Part shown: piece by piece, positions 1-10,231 of the stretch | Numbering within the stretch: position 1 is the first letter of the stretch | Layout of the letters: each line of letters opens with the position of its first letter | Assembly: GCA_028673005.1 (NCBI GenBank) | Contig: CM054112.1 | Span: 24,417,624 to 24,481,623, forward strand | Origin: Tanypteryx hageni | Taxonomy: Eukaryota; Arthropoda; Insecta; Odonata; Petaluridae | Direction of reading: 5' to 3' | Length of the DNA stretch: 64,000 nucleotides | Notes under the pieces: model-generated | Databases searched by the model: none | What the model saw: the letters and a program-made list of their open reading frames with translations, nothing else | What the model was told of the DNA's origin: nothing | Made by a program: the position numbers and the translations under genes

Positions 1-173
1 GCGCCCCACCCCGGCAGGATAATATAGGCGACGCTATCGCTCTATTGCCCAGACGCCCCTCACCTCTACGCCCGCACCAAAATCCCTCTCTCCCCCCACC
101 TGTGCCCTAAGGACGGATTGCCCCTGCTGCCGCCAAAGAAGAAAAAGAAATGGACGGCGCTAGTCCAACAAAA
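1..173 (+). mobile_element. 3' end of a Jockey-type LINE (rest lies left of window)
   Basis: The window opens at the last codons of the LINE ORF (compare 10059-10080) followed by ~150 bp of C-rich 3' untranslated sequence ending near an A-rich CCAACAAAA. The coding part would lie upstream, supporting continuation of the array to the left. Confidence 0.75.
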
Positions 174-3100
174 GCATATTTATTTATCACTATTATTTAT
201 ATAAAATCAAACCTATTTGAACCTTGTTATATTTCGCTATATTCAATTTAACTGTTACGCATTACAAAATGTTATTTGTTATATATTTATTTGTATTTGT
301 TATATTTACTAAGAACTTTGTGAAAAACTGGTGCTGTGAGCACGTGGAAATGTGATAGTGACCATCTAGTCATTCCACCTGTCTACGGAAGGTTTTGCCG
401 GATTTCCCTTCCGTCTCGGGCGAATGCCAGGCAAAAGCCACCCCCAGAGAAAGCAATAAGATCGAAATACTACTGGTTAAACGAATACAATTGAACTATC
501 TGCACCTGAATTTACCCTGAAGAGGCCTTTTTCCGATCTGGCCATGTGTAAAACAATTGAAATGTAAAGGGTATATAAATGAAATATGTATGGCTTATCA
601 GAAAATAAAAAAAATTGACTTCGACACGAGTATGTGACAGTTATTTTGTGGGTGCTCTAACTCAATAACCAATAATCAGGTTAACGCGAAATTTTATATT
701 TAACATGTTTTTTAAAGTCGCAAGATCTGATTAGTTCTAAGTAAAAATCGGTCACTCGAAAGTGGGTGTTTACTCTCGTCACTTAGCCGTCATTTTGAAA
801 TATTTGTTTTAATATTTGATAAATGGAAAAATATACTGGAATAAAAGCTGTAGGAAATATAATTTAGTACAACTTTGTTTGAATCATTTGTCCATCATTA
901 TATATCGACGTTTACTACAGAGGAGGATGTAACATGCATATCACATATATATATAACATAGGAGGCAATTATTTAAACTAATTTTCAAGGTTTATGTACT
1001 TCCGAATATTCTACGGAGCTGACATTTTTTTAGAGGTAGGATTTATAAAAAAACGAAAAAGCTATTATAAAAATTTTGATATTTTAATTTCTTTGGCAGT
1101 TAAAAATTCTTAAAATTTAAAAAAATAGGTAAATGCTTAGACACTACGGGGCAAGTTAGAAGGCTGAAATTTTAAAACTACCTAGATTTCAGTCTATATA
1201 ACCGATTAAATATTTCAGTGTATTCATGAAGTTCTTTCTGCGGCCGTTAAAAATTATTTAAATTTAAACAATTAGAAAAATATTATTTCACTTCTGAAAG
1301 TGATCAAACTTCAAAAATTGGCAGAAATGTGAACCATTAGTACCCCATAATGGAGAAAGTATAACATTCTTTAAATTTCAAAGTATGGGGATTGTTTTAA
1401 CCTATTATTTTGACATAAGGGAAAAACAAAAAGCGCTGCGTAGGTGGAAAGTTTTTAATTAAGAAAATATTTGCAATGATGAAAAATCTGTCTGAAAAAT
1501 GAATGTTTTTTCAAGGCGCGAAGATATGCTTCTACTAGTATACTTGTACTAGTTTCCGCGAACTTGACGTCCGATAGAATCTGATGTAATGCTCATTAGT
1601 AGAGCTTTCTTCCGCTAGTTGGTTCTGATTATGTTCGAAGAATTTTCGACGCTGTTTGAACGACGGTAACAAAACTATACAAATATTCAATTACTGTTGA
1701 TATTCATTTCATGATGTCATATGTGGAAATTAAAATTGCTGAATTTTTTAAAGTCTTTGAGGACATATCCTGCGAAAGATAAATTTTTCCCCGTAATATT
1801 GACGAGCTTTTATAGTTTTTATATTAGGGGTAGTAGTGTTTGCTAGTAATATAATAGTTTTGGTCACGAAATTCGAAGTGAAAGGTGCGTGAATTATGCG
1901 AGTAAGTACAGTAATACTGTCACTGCCATTAAAGAAATTTCGAGTGCCATGGGATAGATCGAGATAGTCACATGACATGAGTAGGCAAAAGATTGGAGTA
2001 CAAATTCGACCGTAAGGTATCTCTGTTTATTAAAAAAGGAAATTTCCGCGGTCGTAGCTGTAGGATAATAAAACGCAGTAATATTCTTCCCTTGCTCATA
2101 ACGTAAAATATATCGTGGCACATCATGGACTTTATCGCGGCACACCGGTTGCGAAGCCTTGCCGTTTCAGCACAATATGAGAAGCGCACATACGAATCTC
2201 TTGACGCAACAGTTTTATAAGGTAAAATAATTACATGAATCAATTTGTGGGTATTTTTTATTTAAAATATTTTAATTTGAAGTTCTTATCATTTATATTT
2301 TACGAGAAATTTGACTTGACAAACCGCGTCTTCTGAGGTCTTAATTAAAATATTTCAGCTCCCTAGCTTGCACAATAGTACTGAAACATTTTTCTATTTG
2401 TTAACATTTTAGGAATTTTTTTACATCCAAATTAATTAATATATCAGAATTTCATAACCCCTATTCGGTTATTTTTAGATTTCTACTATTACCAACGTCA
2501 GATTTCTTGCACATTCACAAGTACATAAACATTAAATGTTTGTTTAAACATTTGCGAATTTTCTAAGCCGAGTGATTTAGTCACCTCGGCCACCAGATCC
2601 TTGCGTTGGCGCTGCGATAAATGTTTATTTGAATTCTCGTTGGAAGATAAACGCGTCCATCTTAGCAACGAGATTAAACAAACTATTGTAATTGTTGATG
2701 GTGTAAGAGAAGTTTATTTTAATGTGGATTGTATTGATACTGCCATTCCTACGTTTTTTGAAGGGATATTTCTGTTAATTATTATAAGTTTTTTTTTACC
2801 GTTATTATTATTGTTGGTATGTTTATATTTATCTTAAAAACTTTTGATTTTTATTTTTTTAAGGTTATTGTAAAAACCTTTTCCCTATGAGTTTCATTAA
2901 GAATTACATCCGGAAAATCGAGGTACATGTAAACTTTTTATTAATTTTATTATTATTATTAAATTCTTATTGTTCCTCTTATAATATTGCCTTATAAGAT
3001 ACATGTTTTTTATTATTGTTAAATTATAATCACATTCGTATTGCTTTACTATTAATAATCATTAAAGCGATCTTCTCGGAATAGTTTACATTGAAAATTC

Positions 3101-4319
3101 ATTTGAAAACTACTTTAGATAATTATATTCTTTGGAACTGTTCACTTGCCTCTTTTTTTACTTTCGATGAAATCTTTTATAATTATAGACCTTTAAGATC
3201 AGTTGTTCCTACATTATTCCAAAAGCCCTCACATTAAAAATCATATTACTTTTTTTCACTATTTAAGATAGGTAATACTGTTTTAAAGGATTTTAATTTG
3301 AATATATTTAAATAAAAAATTTTAAAGTGTCGCGTTGTAGTTTAGCAATTATTCAGCTAACTATGCTTACACAGTGGTTTTATATGGACGGTTGATTTGA
3401 TGTTAGGAAAAGAACTATTTATTAATTTTGTCATTTCAGTTAGATCACTAAAATATGAAATATTCAACAATTTCTCTGCTACTAGTATTTCAAACTGAAT
3501 TACTCTGCACTACCAGTCTATTTTCGTTGATTTTACGTAATAGGAATTTATAAGTCAGTATTGATATTTATGGAACAAAAGATACTATCGAACCTCTTAC
3601 TACTTATTTACAAAACATTCTTACAGTTCTCTACTTCTGTCTGCTATTCTCACAACTGTAAAAAGATTAACGGTTAAATAGGGATACCCCCACGTCTCTC
3701 AAGAGCTGGTAGACACGTTTGCAACTCATGAAAGTAGAAAGGTTATCATAATTATATTATAGGGTTTATTGATATTAAAGTATAATATATATAAAAACTG
3801 GTTATAATAATTCATTATTATATCTTGACTTGTTATTTTTACGTTTGACTACCCATCAGCAATAGACAGTTGGTCCATATATATTAGCGTGTGATCAGTA
3901 ACATTTAACTAATTAGCTTATTTAAAAAAATACATGCTAAAGGTAATGCTAAAAAGTGATTTTCTTTTGTAGCATTTTTAACCTGATAATGCTCTTCGAG
4001 GAAAAGAAACAATATTGTCATTTCCACAAATTTATTTGGCACGAAAGGTTTCACTACGATCATAGTATCATTAGGTGATAAAATATAAATACAGTTCCAT
4101 ATATATAGGGAAAAAAGGGTGAGAGGGGCAGAGTAGGGGTTACATAGAAAACGAATGGAAGGTAAATAAATAAACGGTTAGGAAAAGGAAGGGGTTGGAA
4201 AGGAAAATAAAGTTATAAAATGTTACTAAAACTTGGTAAAAGGGGCCAAAGACAACAATGTTGATTCAAAGTATTTACAAAATATTCGGTAAGCAAAATT
4301 GAGAAGAATGATTGCGGAA
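174..4319. other. AT-rich spacer of the unit, nothing recognised
   Basis: About 4.1 kb of AT-rich sequence without a gene I can name. Short open frames occur, for example on the minus strand between 1748 and 2243 and a plus-strand frame at 2601-2837 that opens with TTG and ends in a hydrophobic run. None shows a recognisable motif, and their preservation between copies reflects recent duplication, not selection. Homopolymer and TTA/ATT runs are frequent. Confidence 0.8.
2534..2595 (-). other. Inverted repeats with a degenerate tRNA-like A box
   Basis: Two perfect or near-perfect inverted repeats lie side by side: AAATGTTT/AAACATTT at 2534-2553 and GCCGAG...CTCGGC at 2567-2590 (about nine pairs with one bulge). 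Read on the minus strand, the second contains TGGCCGAGGTG, like the A box of tRNA-Ser/Leu genes. About 44 nt downstream is GTTTAAAC, which could be a decayed B box. It may be the head of an old tRNA-derived SINE, but no SINE body is recognisable. Repeated in copies 2-4. Confidence 0.3.
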
Positions 4320-5745
4320 AAATATACATGTAAGAGAAACAGGTCTTCACAAATAATTATCTCTAGCTGTTCAAGAGCATCCAATTTGCGACCTTAATAT
4401 TCAAAGCGGAGGAATTTAGCATTGAAGGAACTATGATGATTGAGGTTTAAAAGATGTTTCGCAAATTGAGAATTCAAATTATTTAAACGGAAGCATTGCT
4501 TATGCTCCTTAATCCTCTTGTCAAAACTCCTCCACCAGAATTAAAAAGGTTAACTTATAAATTGTTAATATAAATGCTGGCAAGGAGAGGGGAAAGTGGG
4601 GACCTCATCGCGAGATTATGCGTTTCTTTAAAATAAATTACACTGAAATAGAAATAGGATTTGTTCAGAATATGCTACAAGTAAGTTAGGAACCACAGTT
4701 ATCAAAAATTGATTGACATCTGCTTTGGAAATCATATCTACACCCAAATCTACGACTTCTTTAACGGGAACAGAAGTAAAAAGGTAAAAAATATCAAAAG
4801 AGACAAATTTTGAATTGTTGTGGAAAATCTTTACTTTGAAGATGGGCGTCAACTCTATGGAAATTTTAATACCAAATTTTGGACTAAAATGAGAATAATG
4901 ACGAAGAAGTGTATCGAGATTGAAGGCGAGTTTATGGGCAGGCGCAGAGGTACTGGAGACAACAGGCCTAATAGGGCAATCCTTTTCGTGAAGTTTTGTG
5001 AAACCATGAAGTCTAAGGAGAAAGGGGTTCATCACTTATAAGTTGTGTTTGTTTTTAGGAGTGAAAAGAAAAGAAGTCGAAGAAATAGTTTTTTGGATCG
5101 CAGATTGATAATTCGAGAGAGGGTTTTTTTTCAAAACCGAAATATATTTGATTCGAATGAAATCATAACATTTCTCTAAATAAACGTCCTTGTCCATTAC
5201 TACCATGCCATTAACTTTATCAGCCTTTTGGACAATCAAATTGTTTTTACACTAGAAAGTAAGGCGGGAGAGTGTGAGCGGGATAGTGGTTTGGGTCGAG
5301 GAACTGAGGAAGGAAGACATTTTACAAGCAAAAACGTGCTTAAACGAATGAGTTTCTTTTTGTAGGGCCAAATCACAATCGACGACTAGATTCTTCAACA
5401 CACGTGTAGATAAATGGAGGCTAGGGGAGAATTTCAGGCCTAAGTTAAACTCGTTCAAAATAGAAACACAATTGGATAAATTGGTGGGTGGAACTTGTGG
5501 TCACTGAGTTTAGAAGGACTGGAATCACTACACTGCACTGATTTTGAGGAAAGAGCAGCCAGTTTTTTCCTAAGGGTAGAGAGCTTGGCAAAACCAATCT
5601 CACTTACACGTTGTCTGACACTCTCATCAAAAGTTGACCATTCCAGCCAATGAAGAGCGTGGCACAATTCAGAATTCCACACGGTTGAGCCTGACCTCAT
5701 TCTTGATACTGATAATGCTATATTGATTTGTTTTACAATTTTCAT
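4320..5745 (-). pseudogene. Penelope-like element, internally deleted (RT N-half + GIY-YIG end)
   Basis: Reading on the minus strand from 5745 downward gives, in several frames, the amino-terminal extension of a PLE reverse transcriptase; a KADK-V-VVMD motif (near 5220); PIRPVVSSTSAPAHKLA (near 4950-4995); motif A with SFDIFYLFTSVP, catalytic Asp at 4793-4795; and motif B as MRSPLSPLLASIY (near 4570-4620, Gly of MGSPLSP replaced by Arg). The sequence then jumps into the carboxyl part of a GIY-YIG endonuclease: RSFDKRIKEH, NSQFAKHLLNLNH and GRKLDALEQLEI (4323-4540). The RT catalytic YxDD block and the GIY-YIG amino-terminal core are missing. Frameshifts and stops add to this, so it cannot make an active protein. 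Family assignment is confident; the single internal deletion is inferred from the direct adjacency of the two parts. Confidence 0.85.
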
Positions 5746-6320
5746 CTATTATAGATAAACTATGAGCTACATCCTGGTTTGGATTTCTTGTTCTTACCTT
5801 AATGATTGGATATTCGTGGCTAAAATCAAGTATCAGAAGGCTACCATTTGAGTTTATTTCGGTTCTTTGTTAAGTCTTGGAATTTTTCTTGCAGTTCCTT
5901 AAATATATATTATCATTTAAACTATATGGAAGTTTTAGAAATATCACAAGTATGGAGAAAGTCATGTGATGGTCATATCAGAACTTTGTCGCATATAGTA
6001 CTAAATCGATGAACAGGAAGTTAAACAAAATATATGGATTTCTTGGAAATAAATGAATTGCGCTCCTTCTGTTGGTGACACGATTGTCGTTTGCCATATT
6101 ATGACTCATAATACAAATATAAGCGTTCCAATTACAATCTATCAGTTTTGAATTCTCACTGTGAGATTGAAAACTTATATGAAGGAAAACTGTGAAATTA
6201 TAGCTAAATTTTGGTATTATATTATTTTTATTGCTTTGTAATTTCTAATTCCTAATTAAACATGAAAATATTTTTATTGTTTTCCTAAAAACGTTCATCT
6301 TTTAGACCCTAACAATTGAT
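5746..6320. other. AT-rich spacer between PLE and piggyBac remnants
   Basis: About 570 bp of AT-rich DNA upstream of the PLE remnant on its strand. No motif, repeat or open frame that I can support. Repeated in all four copies. Confidence 0.7.
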
Positions 6321-7080
6321 CTGTTTTGTGATTCTGATAATGAATATTTTTATGATGAGGGTTTATGTAAAAATGTCTCAGAATTAGAAGATTACGCGGA
6401 ATATGAAGGATATTCGACGAAATATTCTGAAAGTAAGGATGGCCTTATTTTAGACGATTCGTCTAGATGATCTCAAAAGATAAAAAGGATTGCATGGATT
6501 TGTAAATCAAATCGTATCATAACGTAAAAGAATTTTCACTCGGATTAAAAAGATATCCCACAAGTCGCATAACCACCCAAAAATCACCTTTTGGTATGAT
6601 AATTATCACTAACAAAATTATAACAATGGCCAATATAGAAGATAGGCGTGTCAATGGAAAAGCTGGGAAAGATGTGGACTATGCTCACATAGAGCCTTAT
6701 ATTTGACTTTTGGTATTGGCAGGCGTTTACAGATCTCATATCGAATCACTGGAAAGTTTGCGGGACGAAGTACATGGTAGGCCGATTTTTAGTGCCGTCA
6801 TGTCTCTTGAAAGATTTTATAAAATTACAGGAGTTTTAATATTTGAAAATAGAGATGGCAGAATAAAGCACCGGAAAGGTGACAGATTGGCACCCATACG
6901 CGTTGTTCGGGATTTTTGGGTGGAAAATTTGCAGAAGTTATACACCCAAGATGAAAATGTATCTATAGATGAACAGTTAGAATCGTCTAGGAAGATGCCC
7001 CCTTCAATCAGTATAATACGAGGATAAAAATTTGGATTATATGTGATGGTGAATCTGCGTATGCATACAATTTACAAGTC
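6321..7080 (+). pseudogene. piggyBac transposase fragment
   Basis: An acidic segment (starting CDSDNEYFYDEG, ~6325-6470) resembles the acidic amino-terminal region of piggyBac transposases. It is followed after stops by the catalytic-domain start. In one frame from ~6690 one reads IEPYI, a TGA at 6704-6706 where these proteins usually have Gly, then LLVLAGVYRS, GRPIFSAVMSLERF, RLAPIRVVRDF and SIDEQL, whose Asp is the first residue of the DDD triad. A frameshift near 7005 lets the homology continue as RIKIWIICDGESAYAYNLQV to ~7080, where it stops. The second and third catalytic Asp and the Cys-rich tail are absent. No terminal repeat or TTAA boundary is visible here. Confidence 0.85.
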
Positions 7081-7422
7081 CAGTAAAACCTAGATAATTA
7101 GAAACTCTTTAGATCAAAATTTCTGTATAATTCGTAATTTCTTTTAATTTGAAAACCCAAAAAGCAAATTTCATACCTGGATAATTCGAAAACCTTGATA
7201 ATTCGTAATTCGAAAAAAAGCGATATGCTCATAATATTTGCGCCAAAATAATTCGAAAATGTATAAAAAAATTATGTTAGTAAATATTATGCGTTAGCGA
7301 ACACAACCATTTCCTCACATCCCCTCGATTCTTCTTTACGATGTTGTTAATACCCTCGTCCACTTTTTCTTCTATTTGGCCTAGGTCAATAGTTGAATGA
7401 TTTCACGCTCCTATCTACGCAT
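7081..7422. other. AT-rich stretch resembling a pogo/Tigger terminus
   Basis: Begins CAGTAAAACCTAGATAATT and holds several copies of GATAATTCG/ATAATTCGAA, a pattern typical of pogo/Tigger-type termini and subterminal repeats. No matching opposite terminus or flanking TA was found, and no transposase. The part after ~7260 up to the minisatellite shows nothing recognisable. Confidence 0.35.
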
Positions 7423-7972
7423 GCACGCTGCCAAGCACGCTGGCACGCACGCTGGCACGCAAGTTGGCAGGTACGCTGCCAAGCACGCTGGCACGCACGC
7501 ACTTTCGCACCCTGGCACGCACGCTGGTACGCACGCAGGCACGCACGCTGGCACGCACGCTGCTCTGCACGCTGCCACGCACGCACTCTCGCACCCTGGC
7601 ACGCACGATGGCACGCACGCTGGTAGGCACGCTGGCACGCACGCTGGCACGCACGATGCCACACACGCTGCACGCTGCCACGCACGATGCCACGCACGCT
7701 GCCACGCACGCTGCCACGCACGCTGCCACGCACGCTGAAACGCACGCTGCCAAGCAAGCTGCCACGCAAGCTGCCACGCACGATGCCACGCACGCTGCCA
7801 GGCACGATGCCACGCACGATGCCACGCACGCTGGCACGCACGCTGCCACTCACGCTGTCACGCACGCTGCCACGCACGCTGGCACGCATCCTGCCACGCA
7901 CGCTGGCACGCGAACCTACCACGCACGCTGGCACGCAAACCTGCACGCGAGCTGGCACGCGAGCTGGCACGC
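7423..7972. repeat. 12-bp minisatellite, ACGCTGSCACGC
   Basis: About 46 imperfect units of a 12-bp motif (ACGCTGGCACGC / ACGCTGCCACGC, variants with GATGCC, CTCGCACC and so on). It is sharply more GC-rich than the flanks. Because the period is a multiple of three and the unit lacks stops, both strands are open in several frames, giving spurious low-complexity proteins rich in Thr-His-Ala, Arg-Thr-Leu or Cys-Val-Pro-Ala. Its right end abuts the truncated LINE endonuclease directly. The allele is ~550 bp in copies 1-3 and ~478 bp in copy 4. Confidence 0.95.
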
Positions 7973-10231
7973 CCAACTTGTCGGGGACGTCAAAGCCGAG
8001 GATACCATCACGTCAGACCACCTGCCACTCATCTTCCCCATCACCACCGGAGGACATTAATCAACTCGGATTGGGCAAAAGCGAACTCTGGAATGTTCGA
8101 GGAAATCATCGCCGAAGGATTACTCCCTGCAGAGAGACCTAAGACAACCACTGAGGTAGACAACGCAATCGATATATTAAAAAATATCATTTAACAGGCT
8201 GCAGACGAATGCACCCCAAGGAAGAAAATCGACGTAAAAAAACGCCTCTGCTTAAATACGTCGTCGCTCTTATCAAGGAAAACTGGAGGATTTACCGAGA
8301 ATTCTAAAAGAGGAAGGACCCAGCATTAAAAACCGTTTGGAACAGGAACCAGGCCATCATCTAAAGAAAGGTACTTGATTATAAACACGATTTATGGCAT
8401 AAGAACTTGCGCGTGTCTAGATTACAGGTACAGCAAAAGGTTCTAGGACCGATGCAAAGGCTTCTCGTGAGCTATACGACAAGAAGAATCCCACCTAGTT
8501 CACGACGGGAAAAGCCTCTGTACGGAGGAATTCTTACGCGTCCTGGAAGAAATACACACGCCGACCGGCGATCCATGTTTCGACGAGAAATTTCACAGAG
8601 AGTCCATAGAGGTAATGCAGAACATTATACCTAACTTAATCCCCACAGATATCAGCGAGGAAAACGAGGAAGGAATCATCGACGACGACCTGAAAGAAGC
8701 CATAGCCAGCACGAAGAATTCTGCTTTTCGACCTCCTGGACGATAACGTGGCAACAAACGCATGTCAGGTATTTCCCCACGCTTAAAAAATTCCTCCTAA
8801 TGATTTATAATTCCTGCTTCTCCATGGGTTGCTACACAAAGCAATGGAGAAACGCGCACACCATCATGCTCCTGAAACGGGGGAAAGACGCGAAAAATTA
8901 TCGCCCCATCAGCCTTACGAGCGTCCTCGGAACGATGCTGGAAAAAGTGGTCGTGAAAAAACTTACGGCGAACCTAGACGCAGGCGGCATCCTCCCAGAC
9001 CATCAATACGGATTCCGAGCGCACAGAACAACCACGGACCCACTGACGATGCTCACCATCACGGCGGGAGAAGAAATCAACGAAAGAGGGTGCACGGCCG
9101 CGATCTTCATGGAGATCGAAAGGGCATTCGACAAACTCTGGTATGACGGGCTATCCCTAAAAATCTCCCTAATTCCCGACATCCCACCCAACTTATCCCG
9201 ATTCCAATACTCCTTTATCTCCGACCGACATGCAAGAGTCAAAGTAGGTGGCACCCTGTCCAATCCCTTACGCATTCAATCCGGCGTGCCACAAGGAACG
9301 GTATTATCGACGCTCCTTTTTATTCTGTATTGCGCTGACATGCCTTCTCCCGCTCTTCCACAGATGACCCTCGCGCAGTACGCAGACGACACGGCGCTGT
9401 GGGCCACGACACGCAAATCTGACACCGCAGCACGTTATCTACGAAAGAACTTCCGGCGGCTCGAGGAGTGAATGAGAAAGTGGCGCCTTCGGCCAAACCC
9501 AGAAATATCGATCCTGATGACCTTCACTGACGAACGGGGGGAACAAGGAGGTCCGCAGCAACCGATTTCCGTCACCCTTTGGGGGAAAACTGTCGGCCTG
9601 CAGAAAGAGGGGAAATGCCTCGGTGTTACCCTCGATCTCCACCTGACGTTCGCCACCCATCTGAGAAACTTGATATCCACCATAACCAGGCGCAGCAACC
9701 TTATCCGAGCCGTACGAGCAAGAGTTAAAGGCGTCTCCGAGGAGACGGCCGTACACTTGTACAAATCATTCATCAGACACGTCATCGACTATGGCGCCCC
9801 CGCCATCACGCCGCTCGCAAAACGAAACATCTCGAGGCTGGCAGCCATCGAGAGTCTCAACCTCCGCAACATCATGAGGGCTCCGATCCGCACACCCAGA
9901 GCCGAGGTACGCGCGCGGGCCGAAATAGAACCGGTCCTACACCGAATGGCGAGACTCCGCTGCAGAGCGGCCGAAAGAATGAGGGCACACATCCCCCACC
10001 TCTTCCAACAAATCCTCGCTCCTTTACCCATTATCCTCCCAACCCACCCCAAACACAAGCGCCCCACCCCGGCAGGATAATATAGGCGACGCTATCGCTC
10101 TATTGCCCAGACGCCCCTCACCTCTACGCCCGCACCAAAATCCCTCTCTCCCCCCACCTGTGCCCTAAGGACGGATTGCCCCTGCTGCCGCCAAAGAAGA
10201 AAAAGAAATGGACGGCGCTAGTCCAACAAAA
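7973..10231 (+). pseudogene. Jockey-clade LINE, 5'-truncated, dead RT
   Basis: Starts inside the AP-like endonuclease just before its SDH motif (SDHLPLIFPI, Ser-Asp-His at 8013-8021), followed by the endonuclease-RT linker (NSDWAKAN, TTTEVDNAID) broken by stops and frameshifts. The RT is readable from 8800: NYRPISLTSVLGTMLEK, QYGFRAHRTT, motif A as FMEIERAFDKLW, IQSGVPQGTVLSTLLF, and AQYADDTALW (catalytic pair at 9385-9390). The first catalytic Asp is Glu (GAG at 9112-9114). A TGA at 9469-9471 replaces the Trp expected in the thumb (LEE-stop-MRKWRLRPNPE). The same frame then continues to 10080 through CLGVTLDLHLTF and YKSFIRHVIDYGAPAI. No RNase H domain follows, as is usual for Jockey. The 3' untranslated region runs to ~10231, inside the next unit. 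Confidence 0.88.

Larger units (their letters stand above)
1..10058. repeat. 10-kb tandem unit, copy 1
   Basis: First of four full head-to-tail copies of a ~10.06-kb unit. The sequence at the start of the window recurs at 10059, 20119, 30179 and 40156. The phase is set only by the window start, so the biological unit boundary is unknown and the array probably continues to the left. Copy 1 differs from copies 2-4 by scattered substitutions, mostly in its first ~4.1 kb, and by a small length change near 627. Several of these variants are shared with the truncated copy 5. The unit carries only transposon remnants, a minisatellite and AT-rich spacer. Confidence 0.97.

Noticed and set aside
500..560. 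Hammerhead-ribozyme-like string CTGAAGA-GGCC-loop-GGCC
   Set aside because: The required GAAA after the stem is ATGT here, and no matching flanking stems were found. Units 2-4 also change the stem (GGTC).
1748..2243. Three overlapping minus-strand frames of 76-91 codons
   Set aside because: No motif in any of the three frames; likely chance frames or an element too decayed to identify.
2601..2837. 78-codon frame with a hydrophobic carboxyl end
   Set aside because: It opens with TTG, has no recognisable motif, and its conservation in four units only reflects recent duplication.
7423..7972. CRISPR array
   Set aside because: Units are contiguous 12-mers without unique spacers, in a eukaryotic context.
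7386..8142. Long overlapping open frames on both strands (up to 198 codons)
   Set aside because: They are translations of the 12-bp minisatellite, whose period is a multiple of three and lacks stops. In unit 4 one frame runs on into the LINE linker by chance.
8407..8634. 75-codon plus-strand frame, present in each unit
   Set aside because: Shadow frame of the frameshifted LINE linker; arginine-rich because of codon composition.
9439..10067. Minus-strand frames opposite the LINE RT
   Set aside because: Antisense shadows of a confidently assigned LINE ORF.
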